From Colias croceus (lineage: Eukaryota; Arthropoda; Insecta; Lepidoptera; Pieridae): a stretch of DNA of 64,000 nucleotides. The notes below the pieces were generated by a model. That model did no database searches, was not told the DNA's origin, and worked only from the letters and a program-made list of their open reading frames with translations. Of the stretch, positions 1 to 12,400 are shown piece after piece (the stretch's first letter is position 1; each line of letters starts with the position of its first letter). A program made the translations under genes and the position numbers. Location: NCBI RefSeq assembly GCF_905220415.1, contig NC_059539.1, forward strand, positions 8,246,001-8,310,000. The letters are read 5' to 3'.

Positions 1-770
1 AAGGGTCTGAGAAAACTACTCTCAATTTGTGAGAATTATGCTAATTCTCACGGCTTGAAGTATAACGCTTTAAAGACCGAATTGATGGTATTTAGATATG
101 GACAGGGACCGGAGAGAATACCTGGGTTATTTTTGAATGGTTCTCCTGTTAAAATCGTGGAACAATTTAAATATTTGGGTCACATTTTGACGGGGGATCT
201 AAGAGACGATTCAGATATTGAACGAGAGCGCAGGGCCCTTGCAGTCCGGAGCAACATGCTGGCGCGAAGATTTGCCAGGTGCACTACTGACGTTAAAAAA
301 TTGTTATTTAAAACATATTCCATGTGCATGTATACGTGTCAATTGTGGTGCAACTTCACAAATAAAGCGATTTCTTCATTGAGAGTGCAGTATAATAACG
401 CATACAGACTCTTCATGAAACTGCCCAGGTTCTGTAGTGCATCTGGCATGTTTTTGGAGACGAGGGTCCCGGATTTCAGGGCTTTAATGAGATCTCGAAT
501 CGCAAATTTTTGGGAGAGAATGAGACGCTCCAGTAATAGTATTCTGGTGGCTGCCTCTAACTATTATGACAATCCAGTACTTCTGTACTGGTGCAAAGTT
601 CACTCACCATATGATGCTAGGGATAAACCTATAAAGCCAAGAAAAAACTATAAATGATGCTCTAATTGTCTTTAATCTTAATCTTTTTTATATATTACTT
701 TTATATGGGAACCCAACATTTCCTGAAATAAAACAATTTTATTTTATTTATTTATTTATTTTTTTATTAT
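1..770 (+). mobile_element. Non-LTR retrotransposon 3' end (reverse transcriptase C-terminus)
   Basis: An open frame enters from the window edge at base 1 and stops at 655-657. It reads as the last third of a LINE reverse transcriptase: a YN..K.E.MVF segment, then FKYLGHILTGDL, then the helical thumb and C-terminal region with a Cys/Trp pair (CQLWCNF). Downstream there is an AATAAA at 727-732 followed by an A/T-rich tail, which is how a retroposed 3' end looks. The open frame has no stops, so the copy may be fairly young, but its 5' part lies outside the window. Clade is uncertain (CR1/Jockey-like is my best guess). Confidence 0.75.
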
Positions 771-771
771 A

Positions 772-1090
772 TAATTTATTCGGTTTTAGACAAAGCGGGC
801 GAAGCCGCGGGCGGTATGCTAGTCTTTTATAGGTAATATTATTAGCTGTCCCGGCAAACGTTGTTCTACCTTACTCTTCATCACTTAGGGGTATGAAAAA
901 TAAATGTTAGCCGATTCTCAGACCTACCCGATATGCACACAAAATTTCATGAGAATCGGTCCAGCCGTTTTGGAGGACTAGGTATGGTAACTAACATTGT
1001 GACAGGGGAATTATATATCTGGGGGCACGGTAGTGCCCCCGCCAAGACGAACCAAGCGAACAAGCGAAGCGCACGGGCACTACCTACCTT
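772..1090. repeat. Dispersed lepidopteran repeat tails
   Basis: Two juxtaposed repeat tails. The first carries the GCGAAGCCGCGGGCGG word around 798-815, also seen at 32.7, 36.3 and 64.0 kb. The second contains the phrase AAAATTTCATGAGAATCGG and CAGCCGTTTTGGAGGA, a typical 3' end of lepidopteran non-LTR or SINE copies. An open frame here (933-1118) has no recognisable protein and I treat it as chance. Confidence 0.55.
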
Positions 1091-1600
1091 TTCTCGAAGC
1101 GCTTCGACGTTTTCTTGAACCCTCATAACTTGGGTTTGGATTATGCTAGATCATCAAAATTTTTGGGATATATTGTCAATAGCAGACTTATTGAACATAT
1201 TAAGTTTTAATTACATTAGCTTTTATACTTCAGATTTTATTTATATCTAAAAAACGCTAATTTCGTCACTGACTCACTGATGATCATCAAAATTCTTAAG
1301 GTATTTCCTAATGTCCTAGAAAGCTGAAATTTTGTATGTAAGCTATTATTAGCACACAAACAACAAAAAAATTATAAAACTTGTAACTTTCATCCCCCAA
1401 CCCCTTAAACTAGGGGATGGGAGTTTGTATGAGACCTGTAATTTTAAATTAAATTTTGATGACGCTAGAGGTCTAATCTAATAATCTAAAACTTGGTTCC
1501 CCTAGATATATATGTGTATAGGTACTCCTTGTTAAAAAAAAAATTAAAACTTTAATCGACATATAAAATTTTGTTACAAACAACTTACAAAAAGAAATGA
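1091..1600. other. Intergenic, nothing recognised
   Basis: AT-rich sequence with short homopolymers; no coding potential, RNA gene or repeat match that I can support. Confidence 0.5.
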
Positions 1601-2041
1601 AATCCCACCAAAAAAACATTTTCATGTTAAATGTTGCCAAGACGAGCCCATATGACTCGCACTGTCAAAAAGTTATCAGATCTCATGTAGAGCCAAGCTT
1701 CTAACACTACACGCCCTAACTCTACAAGGCCTAACTTCACAAACTCTACACCTTAGTCAAAATATGTGGCTTGGCCGTTCGTTACTACAAGAACTATTGT
1801 TTAACACAAAAGTAATGAACAGTGAATTAATTTTTCACCTTACGCCGATGTGAATGTAGCGAAATGGCCAAGCCACATATTTTGACTAAGGTGTAGAGTT
1901 TGTGAAGTTAGGCCTTGTAGAGTTAGGGCGTGTAGTGTTAGAAGCTTGGCTCTACATGAGATCTGATAACTTTTTGACAGTGCGAGTCATATGGGCTCGT
2001 CTTGGCAACATTTTACATGAAAATGTTTTTTTGGTGGGATT
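1601..2041. repeat. Long foldback (inverted-repeat) element
   Basis: Left arm about 1601-1786 is the reverse complement of right arm about 1856-2041 with very few mismatches; the outermost bases are AATCCCACCA and TGGTGGGATT. The unpaired centre is only about 70 bp. Arms this long and this similar suggest a recent foldback transposon or MITE. I could not find a clear target-site duplication at the edges. Transcription would give a hairpin with a stem of roughly 180 bp. Confidence 0.9.
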
Positions 2042-2431
2042 AGATATTATTATATCTTTGCATATATACATATGATATGTTACTATCAACATATTTTTTA
2101 TTGAAGTGTTATCTGTAATGGTCTCGTACCTATAGAGCTATAGGTAATATAATCAATTTTAATTTAAAAAAGTAACGTAATAACAATGAGCTGAAACATA
2201 AAATATTCTCGGAATATACTCTTGGATATTTTTGTAGACATTAATAATACAGACTTTAAGTGAATTGCAGTTCGTTTCAAGAAATGGCAACTAGAAGCAG
2301 ATCGAATCTAAAACGAAGGCGTCTAAAATTAATCTTGTCCTTGTCACTATTTGTTTTCAAAGACAACACAAAACTTAAAAAAAAGGAATACCTATCTAAA
2401 TATTAATTAATTAGCTACCTGTATATTGTTT
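2042..2431. other. Intergenic, nothing recognised
   Basis: AT-rich, no supported feature. Confidence 0.5.
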
Positions 2432-2958
2432 ACTAGCTTTCCGCCTGCGGCTTCGCCCGCGTTTTCAAAGAGAAACCCGCATAGTTCCCGTTTCCGTAGG
2501 ATTTCCTGGATAAAACCTAGCCTATATTACTTGTAGATAATGTAGCTATCGAATGGTGAAAGAATTTTTAAAATCGGCCCAGTAGTTTATGAGCCTTTTT
2601 TTTGGTAACGGGGAGGAAATCTTCAAAAGATACTCTCTTTTGGGGGGAAAAAGAGAGCATGTGGGATTCTTACCCACTAAAACCTCCTCGACGGCCAAAC
2701 CCAAAGCATGGTAGCGGGGACTCCGGGATCTCTAGTAGAACGCACCAGAGCTCCCGCAGCTATATGCCAGACTATGTGGCTTCTCTGCCTCATTATCGAC
2801 TACCCAAAGTAGATAGGACAGTCACAGGACCGGGAAGATGTTATAGGCGGCTCAATACCCCCTTGAACCGCCCTCGGTCCAAAAGTAGTTTATGAGCCTA
2901 TCATTACAATCAAACAAACAAACAAACAAAGTTTTCCTCTTTATAATATTAGTGTAGA
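2432..2958. repeat. Dispersed repeat interrupted by a second insertion
   Basis: Begins ACTAGCTTTCCGCCTGCGG at 2432 and ends in a (CAAA)n run and TATAATATTAGTGTAGA near 2958, the same ends seen in other copies in this window (36.1-36.3 kb, 63.9 kb). The copy is split: the phrase AGTAGTTTATGAGCCT occurs at 2581-2596 and again at 2884-2899. Confidence 0.7.
2597..2883 (-). mobile_element. Nested retroposon with 16-bp target duplication
   Basis: A 287-bp insert lies exactly between two identical 16-bp copies of AGTAGTTTATGAGCCT. Its left edge is a T-run (2597-2603), i.e. a poly(A) tail on the minus strand. On that strand the insert ends with a GTTTTAGTGGGTAAGAATCC segment of the kind found in 3' regions of lepidopteran LINEs. 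Target duplication of this length plus a poly(A) tail indicates target-primed reverse transcription. It has no coding capacity, so it is a 5'-truncated LINE or a SINE. Confidence 0.8.
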
Positions 2959-3114
2959 TTAAGGTAGACCAAGAAGCTGGTAGACAGAGATTGTGGTAAG
3001 TGTGGTGGTAAGTATTTCTTTTTTCGTTATCCTCTGGTTTTATCTATGCTCTTATGTCATGTTTTTATATTTATACAAAATTAACATGAGTAATTATATC
3101 TACCTAGTTGTATA

Positions 3115-3291
3115 AGTAAAGCAACTTGTTTTTTTGAACGCGCTAATCTCGGGAACCACTGGTCCGATTTCAAAAATTCTTTCGGTGTTAGATAGCTCAT
3201 TTATCGAGGAAGGTTATAGGCTATATATCATCACGCTACGACCAACAGGAGTTGAGCCATGGGGGTGAAACCGCGTGGAGCAGCTAGTTAC
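3115..3291 (+). repeat. Dispersed repeat, GAACGCGCTAATCTC family
   Basis: Contains TTTGAACGCGCTAATCTC, GGTCCGATTT, TTCTTTCGGTGTTAGATAG and ends near GCAGCTAGTTA. Near-identical copies sit at 15.2 kb (reverse), 51.1 kb and 58.1 kb. Confidence 0.8.
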
Positions 3292-3798
3292 TAATAATTT
3301 AACATCCCTTCATATAACGTCCACACTAAAACTAACAACAAACTAAAATACAATCCTCAGCAATATCTACCTACATAATATATAATACTGCTAATACTTT
3401 CTTAGATCTGATTCAGAAAGGATCACCGAAGCTATTTCACGCCTGATTGAATGCAATCATCTTCATGTCGTCATATTCCTAATACCTATCTGTAAAATAT
3501 AACGAAATACAAAACAATTATTATTATTTAAATCAAAATAAATTATGGTAAATTTAAATATTTACCTTTATTGCTTAGTAATATTTTCCTCATTATCTTC
3601 AACTAGATTTCTCTAATTAACATCCTACTAATATTATACCAACCTACTTATATTATTATAAATGCGAAAGTTTGGATGGAAGAGGATGGATGTATGGGTA
3701 TGTGTAGGGCGTAGCTAGGCCATGGGCTCAAGGTGGGGCAACAATAAAAAAAAATTATGTAACTAGCAAGTTAACAACTGTATGTCCCGTGCCGCCGG
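3292..3798. other. Intergenic; short repeat remnant
   Basis: No gene seen. A TATTATAAATGCGAAAGT phrase near 3653 is the start of another dispersed repeat (complete around 36.06 kb) that breaks off after a few tens of bases. Confidence 0.5.
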
Positions 3799-3945
3799 CA
3801 TTTACGATGGCATTTGCGATGGCATTTGCGATGGCATTTGCGATGGCATTTGCGATGGCATTTGCGATGGCATATGCGATGGCATTTGCGATGGCATTCG
3901 CGATGGTTTCGCGATGGCATTCGCGATGACATTCGCGAATTCGTA
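3799..3945. repeat. 12-bp tandem repeat array
   Basis: About twelve consecutive copies of CATTTGCGATGG, with T-to-C and T-to-A variants and one shortened unit toward the right end. Because 12 is divisible by three, the minus strand translates as a His/Cys/Arg/Lys tetrapeptide repeat, but nothing around it looks like a gene. Confidence 0.9.
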
Positions 3946-4011
3946 ATGTAAAAGTTCGTAATGAACATGCCGAGGTACCTAACCCATAAAATCTTTCATG
4001 TCACTCATGAA

Positions 4012-4733
4012 AATAGGTTACCAAAATTTCGGGATCCCGCGGGATTAGAAATATCAATCCCGCGGGATCCCGGAATTTTCGGGATCCCGTCTAATTTTAA
4101 AAAAAATGTTGAATTCAGGTGACTGAAAAAGCTAATAACTGCTTGTTTGTGATAGTGAGGTTAACTAAAATAACATATTACTCGAAAGAAAATAAAAACC
4201 TTTAAAATAATAAATTTACCAACTAAATAATAATCAGGTTGTAAGGAAATTAACGCAGGTAAATTAGGTAATCAAAACAATAAGCTTATTTCAAAGGAAA
4301 TTAGGAAAATTTTTGAAAATGACTGAAAATATTTTGAAAATGACTCCTTAAAAAACAAAGGGTATTAATAGTTTCATCTGCTAAACGGCATCTAATGTCC
4401 GTTGCAATGTATCCCACTTCTGAGAATGTCCTCTCCGACTCAACGCTGGTTGGCAACAGCGTGGCGAAGCAATTATATGCAAACTGCAAAAATAACCCCC
4501 TTGTTCCACACTCAAACAAATCCATTTCTTTTTTAATGGTTGATTTTAATTTGTCTAAGATCGTGGACGTGGATATACGTGCAAAAGGACTTTTTCGCGT
4601 CGCTGACCACTGCCACCCAATCCCGTCAATCTCGAACGGGATCTCGTCATATGATGCGTCGGGATTGATCCCGAAAAATTACACGAGATCTCGCGAGATC
4701 GGGATCCCGCGGGATCGGGATTGCATTCCCTAG
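4012..4733 (-). mobile_element. Degenerate hAT-type DNA transposon
   Basis: On the minus strand 4525-4301 encodes a hAT C-terminal dimerisation motif: LLPTSVESERTFSEVG followed by R.RL..ET...L.FLR. This is the hallmark of hAT transposases. The right border reads TAGGGAATGCAATC on the minus strand. Both ends share GGGATCCCGCGGGAT, consistent with degraded inverted terminal repeats. Only about 0.7 kb remains, so most of the transposase (zinc finger and catalytic core) has been lost. The exact left border near 4012 is uncertain. Confidence 0.7.
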
Positions 4734-5932
4734 TTAAAATAACAAAAGAAATCTCATTTCAAAAGTATTTACAGTACGTACTAATCATTCCACAATATTA
4801 AAATTTAAACCCACTGCCATCACCTGTGTAAATAATCATTTCATCGATAAATTCACTTTAAAAACAAAACCAAGAAGGGTACGTAATAGCAGCTCTATAT
4901 AATTCTACACAGAGAGAACACGTGCAGTCACCACCAATATAGGTAGACGACTGACAGATTTTTAAGTTTATTAATTATTGACTGACGTAGGCTACCGCCC
5001 GAATTTTTTTCGATTGTGTATGCAGTATGATCTGTGAGTATGACTGTGAATTGACTTTTGTTTCTTTTAGACAAGGTGTAAAAATATGCAAGTGAATTGC
5101 TCTAACCATTCAATGATTCGGGTGTTGTTTTTGGAAATACGACAATAATTAGCGAAGATTTGCATGCGCATTATTAATTTTGGAGTACTGTACTTCAGTT
5201 GTCTCTTTTTCCCAACTATATTAATTGATTCATTTCACTTTGACATCCAATCGTATAGTGTGCGTTAGTGTACCATTTTTAAAGGTAGAATGTTGCATAC
5301 CTACACCTTTTAACTTTTAATATCATTGACTTTAAAACAACTTTAACATTTTGCAGCGCCTTCAAGAGTAATATAGCAATGTTTTCCACAGACAAATTTG
5401 CCGGAAAAAGAATATATTTCTATAGCTTAGGTACTACATACATATTACCTACTTACTACATATTATACTAGCTAGATCTAGCTTAGAAGCTACATTATTG
5501 GTCTTAATTTTAAAATCAGTGTCTAAAATCAAAAGATTAAGATGTAATCTTGAGACTCATTTACACGTACAGAGAAAGTTACTTTTACTTTTGTATTTTT
5601 TAAATTACAAAAATTAGTATTAAAAAAGCACTGACCTCTATAACGCTGTGTCTATAACTATACGCAGTTTATAAAAGTAAAAAAAATATTTTTATTAAAC
5701 ATAAACCACAGACATAAACCATAATCTTTTCGATACATTTTATAGCTGGTAACCCCTGAATTCGACATCCGAATTTTTTGACAGCTCGCAGCTGTGTGTT
5801 TACCGTAAAAGAGTTTTGATATAGTTTTGTAGGCTAAAATAAAGTGCAATTAGTGATTTTACAGCTTCGTAATTGTAAACCTATCTACAGGTATACCTTT
5901 TGTTTTTCTCTACTCGACGTGAATATATCAAT
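4734..5932. other. Intergenic and probable AMBRA1 promoter/5' UTR
   Basis: No gene. A TGACAGCTCGCAGCTG segment near 5779 and the splice donor at 5942 suggest that AMBRA1 transcription starts somewhere in 5.75-5.93 kb. Confidence 0.4.
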
Positions 5933-5941
5933 ATGAGTCAG
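5933..5941 (+). promoter_or_regulatory. Possible upstream start codon in AMBRA1 5' exon
   Basis: ATGAGTCAG is followed directly by GTAAGT (5942). If this exon is joined to the acceptor at 6411-6412, the upstream ATG opens an 11-codon frame that reads past the main AMBRA1 ATG (6417) in another frame and stops at 6437-6439. This would be an overlapping upstream ORF. The splice junction is inferred. Confidence 0.45.
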
Positions 5942-6416
5942 GTAAGTGTTGTTGTTTATCGACACATTGTTGACGCCAATCTTCCAATTCTAGATGGAAT
6001 ATCAAAAAAAATATTATCTTACATGTTTTTTTCTTGAAGTACTATTTACTTCTATTCATGTTTCATGTAATATTTATTTTTCCAGTAAATATAACCTGTA
6101 ACAATTTTCCAATATGGCTCTCTTAAGTTATATCACTTATTTTGCATACAAATAACAACGAATCCTCAATGTTATTTGTCGTAAAACTACTATTTAAACA
6201 ATATCCATGTGAAGCTTTTAACGCCCTGTGATTTTTTATAATTCAACTCCTGAAATTGAAATTTTTTTACCTATTTCTTGTTTCAGATTTATTTTTCCCA
6301 ATATGATAAACTAATCACCCAGTAGTAAGGTAATAATTGTAAATATTACATAAGTCAAATCCAATGTGATCCATACTAAGTAGTAGTATTCTCATTCATT
6401 CTTTTATGTTAGGGTA

Positions 6417-9400
6417 ATGGATCCAATAATAGACCCTGAATGGCTAGGAAGCAAAAATGACCAAATCGATGAAGCTCAAAATATTGGCAATATTGCAAGA
6501 AGTTGGCAATGGAGGGAGAGAGGAGTCAATCCTCTCCACTCTCCTAGTAACAAGACTGTGCTTGAGAATGTAGCAGAAGACATACTTGTGCAGAAACCTC
6601 TCAAAATAAGAGTAAGTTTACATTACTTTCAATTTCTTGTCTTAATAATGAAAAATATAAATATTAATTAAAACCTTACCTTCTTAGTGTTGTGATCTGC
6701 CAGGCTATCCAAGATCTACATTTCTCATGGTATTCAGTCCTGATGGGTAAGCCGAATTCAGTTCTACATTAACTATGACTTTTAATTGGCTGATATTTTG
6801 TATAATGTTATTAAATTTTTAGGACTAAAGTTGCTTCTACACACGGCAATCATAATGTTTATGTATCGGAGCTGGCAAGTGGCAAACATGTGAGGATATT
6901 GAAAGGGCATCCTAGAACACCATGGTGTATTGCTTTCCATCCATCACACCCTCAACTAATAGGTTCTGGCTGTCTGGGTGGACAAGTTAGAGTTTGGGAT
7001 ATTTCTAGTGTAAATACAACTGTTATTCTTATTAAAAATCTCTTGTTAAATGATAAATATAAATAAAAATGTATTTTATTCAATGTTTTTATGAAAATAT
7101 AATTTGACTAAATGTTATAGGGTGGAAGTGAAGTTTGGAGTGTGCAAAAGGAAACAGTGATAGCATCCATAGCTTTCCATCCTCGAGAACAACTTTTAGT
7201 CATTGCTACTTACAATGAACTGTACTTCTGGGACTGGAGTCAACCAGCTCCATTCACTAAAGTCTCCACAAATAATATTAATGAAAAAGTCAGGTATGTC
7301 TATGAACACCAGTAAAATACCAATTATTAACTGACCTAGAACTATAAAGTATATCATGGAACCTCTTCCCATTTTGAGTTTTATTTCTTCAGATGGAAAT
7401 GTCATAATACATTCAGAAATAAATATAAATGTTTGCTTGCTAGACAATTAATATATTTGGAATATTTAAAAAAAGTATGAATTAGTAAATTGGTGTTTGT
7501 TGTGGAAAAATATCATAAGAACTCCAACATTAAATTTGAAGGCTAAAATTTGATTTGATTAAAAAAAATATTTTATAATAAACTTCATGATTATTTTATT
7601 TTTTGCAGATATGTCGCATTTGATTCTCTCGGTTACAAATTGATTACTGGCATATCACTGTGGACATCACCAGGTGGCCACACCTCTCTCCTTCAACGAA
7701 ACACTCACTCCAGTCCTCCACATGTTATAAATTACCGTAGAAGGGATGATCCTGATGAAAATCCTGGAAATAATAGATCTCAAGATAGCCCTGGACCAAC
7801 AAGGGATGTGATTGTGAACTCTTATCAAAATTTAGTGCAACGATACGATAGTCTTGTAAGAAACTATCAAAGGTTGTTTATGGTACGACATAGACTCACC
7901 GCGACAACGCCACCGCCCAGCACGGTATATTTGTGCATTATTTAACTTGAGAAATTAAAATTCAGTCTTTGATAGGGCGTTATAAAATATTTATCTATTT
8001 TAACTATTCCACAGACGGACCGCGGTACTGACCCAATGGAAACTGATCCAACACCAGAGGCCAATGGATATACACGTATGGCGCGTCCCAATTTATCGAC
8101 ATTACTTAATTTTGACGATGGTAATAATTATTTCACTGTTATTAAAAATTATTTAAGTGTACTTTTATCTAAGGATCATAATATTTTAAATTTTAGATGA
8201 TCCAGTACCGGGTACATCAAACAGACAAGACAATGCAGAAAACACAGATGTAGAAGCTAATAGCAGTAGATTATTGAATCTTGATGCTTTATCATTTGGC
8301 AGTGATCCTTCTAGGTAATTCTATATTCTCAATGAAGTAAATTTTTTAATATAATTTTATAAATTATTTTTAACATTTTTACTTCTTTTAGGGACCAAAA
8401 CACCACGCGACAAGAATCTTCCATATTTGGATCCCGACCTTCGGCTTTTCAACCTTTAGGTGAAAGTTCTAGAACATCCCTGTGGTCAGCAAGTCAAACA
8501 GATCAAAGTGAACGCGTGACACGACTTCTTCCCAATCCATTTTCGTCCACAAATGGAACTCCGAGACCTTCCCGAGTTTCCTTTACAAGTAGCCCTCTCA
8601 ATAACCAGGATAACGAATCTACTGCAGGATCGTCTCGCACACGTTCGTTTCCAGGACATAGGTCTGAATCTCCATTGCTTCTTGATTTATCACTGCATAG
8701 ATGTTCCCCGAATCCCTCAAATAACAATCAGAATGAGAATCCCATTACCATCGATAATGATTCTTCTTTTAGCTCCTCATCGCTTCCAAACACTTCTGCC
8801 AGTTCTAGCGCTCATAGAACTTCAAATTCTATTTACACACAAGCCCGAATGTCGACACCAGTAGATGCTCAAACAATTAATGAAAGTCTAGACTTAATAC
8901 GAGACATTCTTAGAGATTCTGGAACAAGGTTACTTAATTTAATAACTAATATGTCACTGTCAACTTTGACCCGAGCAGAAAGAAATATTCAAAGAAGAGA
9001 AAATGAAACTAGAGCACATTCTGATGACAGTGATGGCGTTGCGAGAACTCGCAATAATCGTCCACGTCCACGTTTATTTAGTGGCTTACATCAAAATACA
9101 ATATTTTTGTCTTCTAGTTCAGAGTCAGACAGTGACAATCCCCCTGAAGTAAATATATTTAGAACGAGAAATTCAACTTTTAGAGAAGATAATACACGGG
9201 ATACTAATCGTCAAACATCTAGTAGTAATAATTCCAATAGGCTAGAAAACCCTACTGATAGACTTGTATTTGAATTGAACAATGATTTACCCGTCTCAGA
9301 TAATGTTCCTGAAAGAAGTGGTTTAAATGTGTCTTCTAACAGTAGAAGATTTCATGTGCGCATTCAAAATGCCGCAACCGATGAAGGTACAAGTACGAGT

Positions 9401-12400
9401 ACGAGTACAAGAAATAATGATGAGCCATCTGAAAATCGAAATCAAAACAGCAACTTTGACCCAAACATGCCATCAACTAGTAGAGATAATTTTTGGTCAA
9501 GTGGTAATACATTGTCATCAGATGAAGCATTTAGGAAAGTAAGAAGTGGTGTCAATGCATTGCAGAAACATGCACAACAACTTGCAAATTTTTGGCTTCG
9601 AGGTCAACGTATAAGTATGCGGGATTTACGTAACATGTGGGAAAATTTGAGAAGACGTATTCTGATGTTACACAGAGAAACAGGTAGACAAGATGTTACT
9701 AGTTATTATACAAGATCTCTATTAGAAAGGTGTATGATGCTGACGGAAGTGACTGACAATGTCAATCGTGGCTCCAGTAGGACTAGAAGTAGTCAAAGGT
9801 CAGAAGATAGGAATTCTGAGACAAATAGAGATGCCTCTAACAATTCAGACACTCCTGAAAATGAACAGAGTACTACACCAGACAACACAAATGACAATAG
9901 ACAATCAAGTAGGACCTCACAGACAAGATCTTCTTCGGGAGGTCGATACTCGCCATTTGTAAGGCGACGATTACAACCTAATTATAGATGGCGACATGAT
10001 GATGATCTTCGACGAAGAACGCGTAATTCTGCATCTAATCGTTTATCACAAAGATATAACAATAGACCACGCCGGGAATTTGCGCGAGCTATAGAAATTA
10101 GTGCAACAAGGCATGAGATACGCATGCGCGCCATGCAAGTTTTATCAGTTATGTTCAATATGATGATGATGTGTTTAGAAGAACGAGGTTTAAGCCAACT
10201 CATCATTAACATGTTACGAACGCTGAAAAAAGCTTTAGCTATTACTTGCTTAATGCTAATGTCTAATAGAAACAGTGGTAGGACAAGCGCCAGTAACAAT
10301 CAATCGCCTCAAAGATCTGACAACCGTAATACAAATCGCGTAGATAACAATGAAGCTACTACTAGTAATACGAATGAACAAAGCGAGTGTACGCATTATT
10401 CGATTTCAAGTGAGACTGAAGAAGAACGAACTCGCGGAAGTACATCTACAAATCGTGAGAATTCAACGACATCAGCTTCAGGGTCAAATGCTAATAATAC
10501 GCAAGATGATTCCCCTGTATCTTCTCCAAATTCAGTCACACAGAGATGGAGTAACCGTCTTGCTGTACTTATAGCTGCAGCGAACAGAAATAATTCAGCA
10601 ACTGCAAGAAGTCGGAGAGAACTATACCAAGAGAGTAGAAGATTGAAAGCATTACATCGAACTAATCCAACTGCGCATCCGTTAATAAAAAAGAGAGCTT
10701 TTCCACCTGTGGCCACACACAGGATTCCGGTCTTACGTTCACTCCCTCGTAAAAATATCAAAACACCTTCGACACCCAGAATTGGAGCTGCTAATCCCGA
10801 ACCTGTCGCTGGTCCTTCAAGGTTTTCCACAGGAGAAAACCCTAATCAGGAACCATCTAGACTTCCTCCGGAAGTAATGAACGAATTTGAACATAGGATA
10901 AATTTAATACGAATAGCCCATATGCAGGCTGTAAGGCTTAGAAATGTAGCAAGAAGTAGATATAGGCGTTTGCAAACCATTCGTCTGTATACACCGTCGT
11001 CAGTGAGAGAAATGTTTACTCTTCAGGAGAATAATGAAAACCAGCAAGGCAATCCATCGCCATTACAAAATAACGCTGATCAAAGTAGTCGTAGACCTTC
11101 TTTCGACGGTCGCTCACCAATTCTTGGCAGAGAACGAATTTTTCCACGGCTACCTATGAATGCCCAATCAGAAGATTCTGGCCCACTGCACGCCGTTATA
11201 AGTAATGCGGCATTATCCCTTCTACAAGTTAATGATCCCGATAGTCCTGAAGAACAAGGGAATCAACAGCAGAGATTGCCAAGGATTCATGAATATTTGC
11301 AGCCAATAATCTTAGCTCAGGTACACAACTTATAGTATTTATTGATCTACAAAGCAATCACGTTACTTGTCAGTTTTTAAGAACTCGGTCTAAAAACATA
11401 GTACGGTACTTTTGAGCTGCATTATAAAAATTAAATTCTAACCTAAAAGTAAATAATGTACATGTTAACAGAACGCCATGGCCGACGAAGACGGTAACGG
11501 TGATGGCGCAGGGGGAGGTCCTGCAGAGGGCAACGGTATCGCTGGTATCGGTGCGAGGCGCATGAGCGGCATGGCCGGCCTGCTGGACGCCGGCATCATC
11601 TCCGAAACGTTCCCAGCGCCGTCGCATCGAGTGCAAGCTTGGGACTTTACCAAAGGCGACACACCTGATATTGCGGATAGTACGTTTTCAAATTAATAAC
11701 TGTTTTTAATACAGTTCGAGAGTAATATAAGTGGTAAAATAAAGTTTTTATATGCACGATTAATATTATGTTAAAACTTCAATATTTTTCAGGTTCTAAG
11801 AATGTTGTAGTCCAAAGATGCAGAATCCATAACGATGCAAGCATCGATATATCCAAAGATGGAAGGCTGTTGGTCGCTCTGCTACCCGTACCTCGGTTAC
11901 GTAATACTAATCACTGGTTAGGTAAGCTATGTTTTCATATGATTTCTTGAATATTATTTGTCGACTGGTTAATTTGCGATTGTAAGTCCAGTTGTTTACG
12001 GTACGTCAATATGTTACGTTTGTGTTTGATGTGTGGCAGGCGTGTACTCGCTGGAGTGGTCGCGGCTGGGGCAGTGCCTGCACACGGCGGTGCTGGAGCA
12101 GAGCGCGGTGTCGGTGGCGCTGTCGCCGACCGCGCGCCACCTCGCCGTGGGGCTCGGCTCGCGCCGCTTCACCTCCGTGCACCACGCGCGCACCAACGTG
12201 TTCGCGCTGCTGTACCGGCTCGACCCGCTCGGTGCGTATCGCGGCTGGGGCAGTGCCTGCACACGGCGGTGCTGGAGCAGAGCGCGGTGTCGGTGGCGCT
12301 GTCGCCGACCGCGCGACACCTCGCCGTGGGGCTCGGCTCGCGCCGCTTCACCTCCGTGCACCACGCGCGCACCAACGTGTTCGCGCTGCTGTACCGGCTC

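Noticed and set aside
3799..3945. CRISPR array
   Set aside because: Units are contiguous 12-mers with no spacers, in a eukaryotic genome.
3771..3968. Minus-strand Cys/His/Arg-repeat protein
   Set aside because: It is only the translation of the 12-bp tandem array; no start context, partner exons or family.
4395..4733. Plus-strand 112-codon frame
   Set aside because: It is the complement of the hAT dimerisation segment on the minus strand and has no family of its own.
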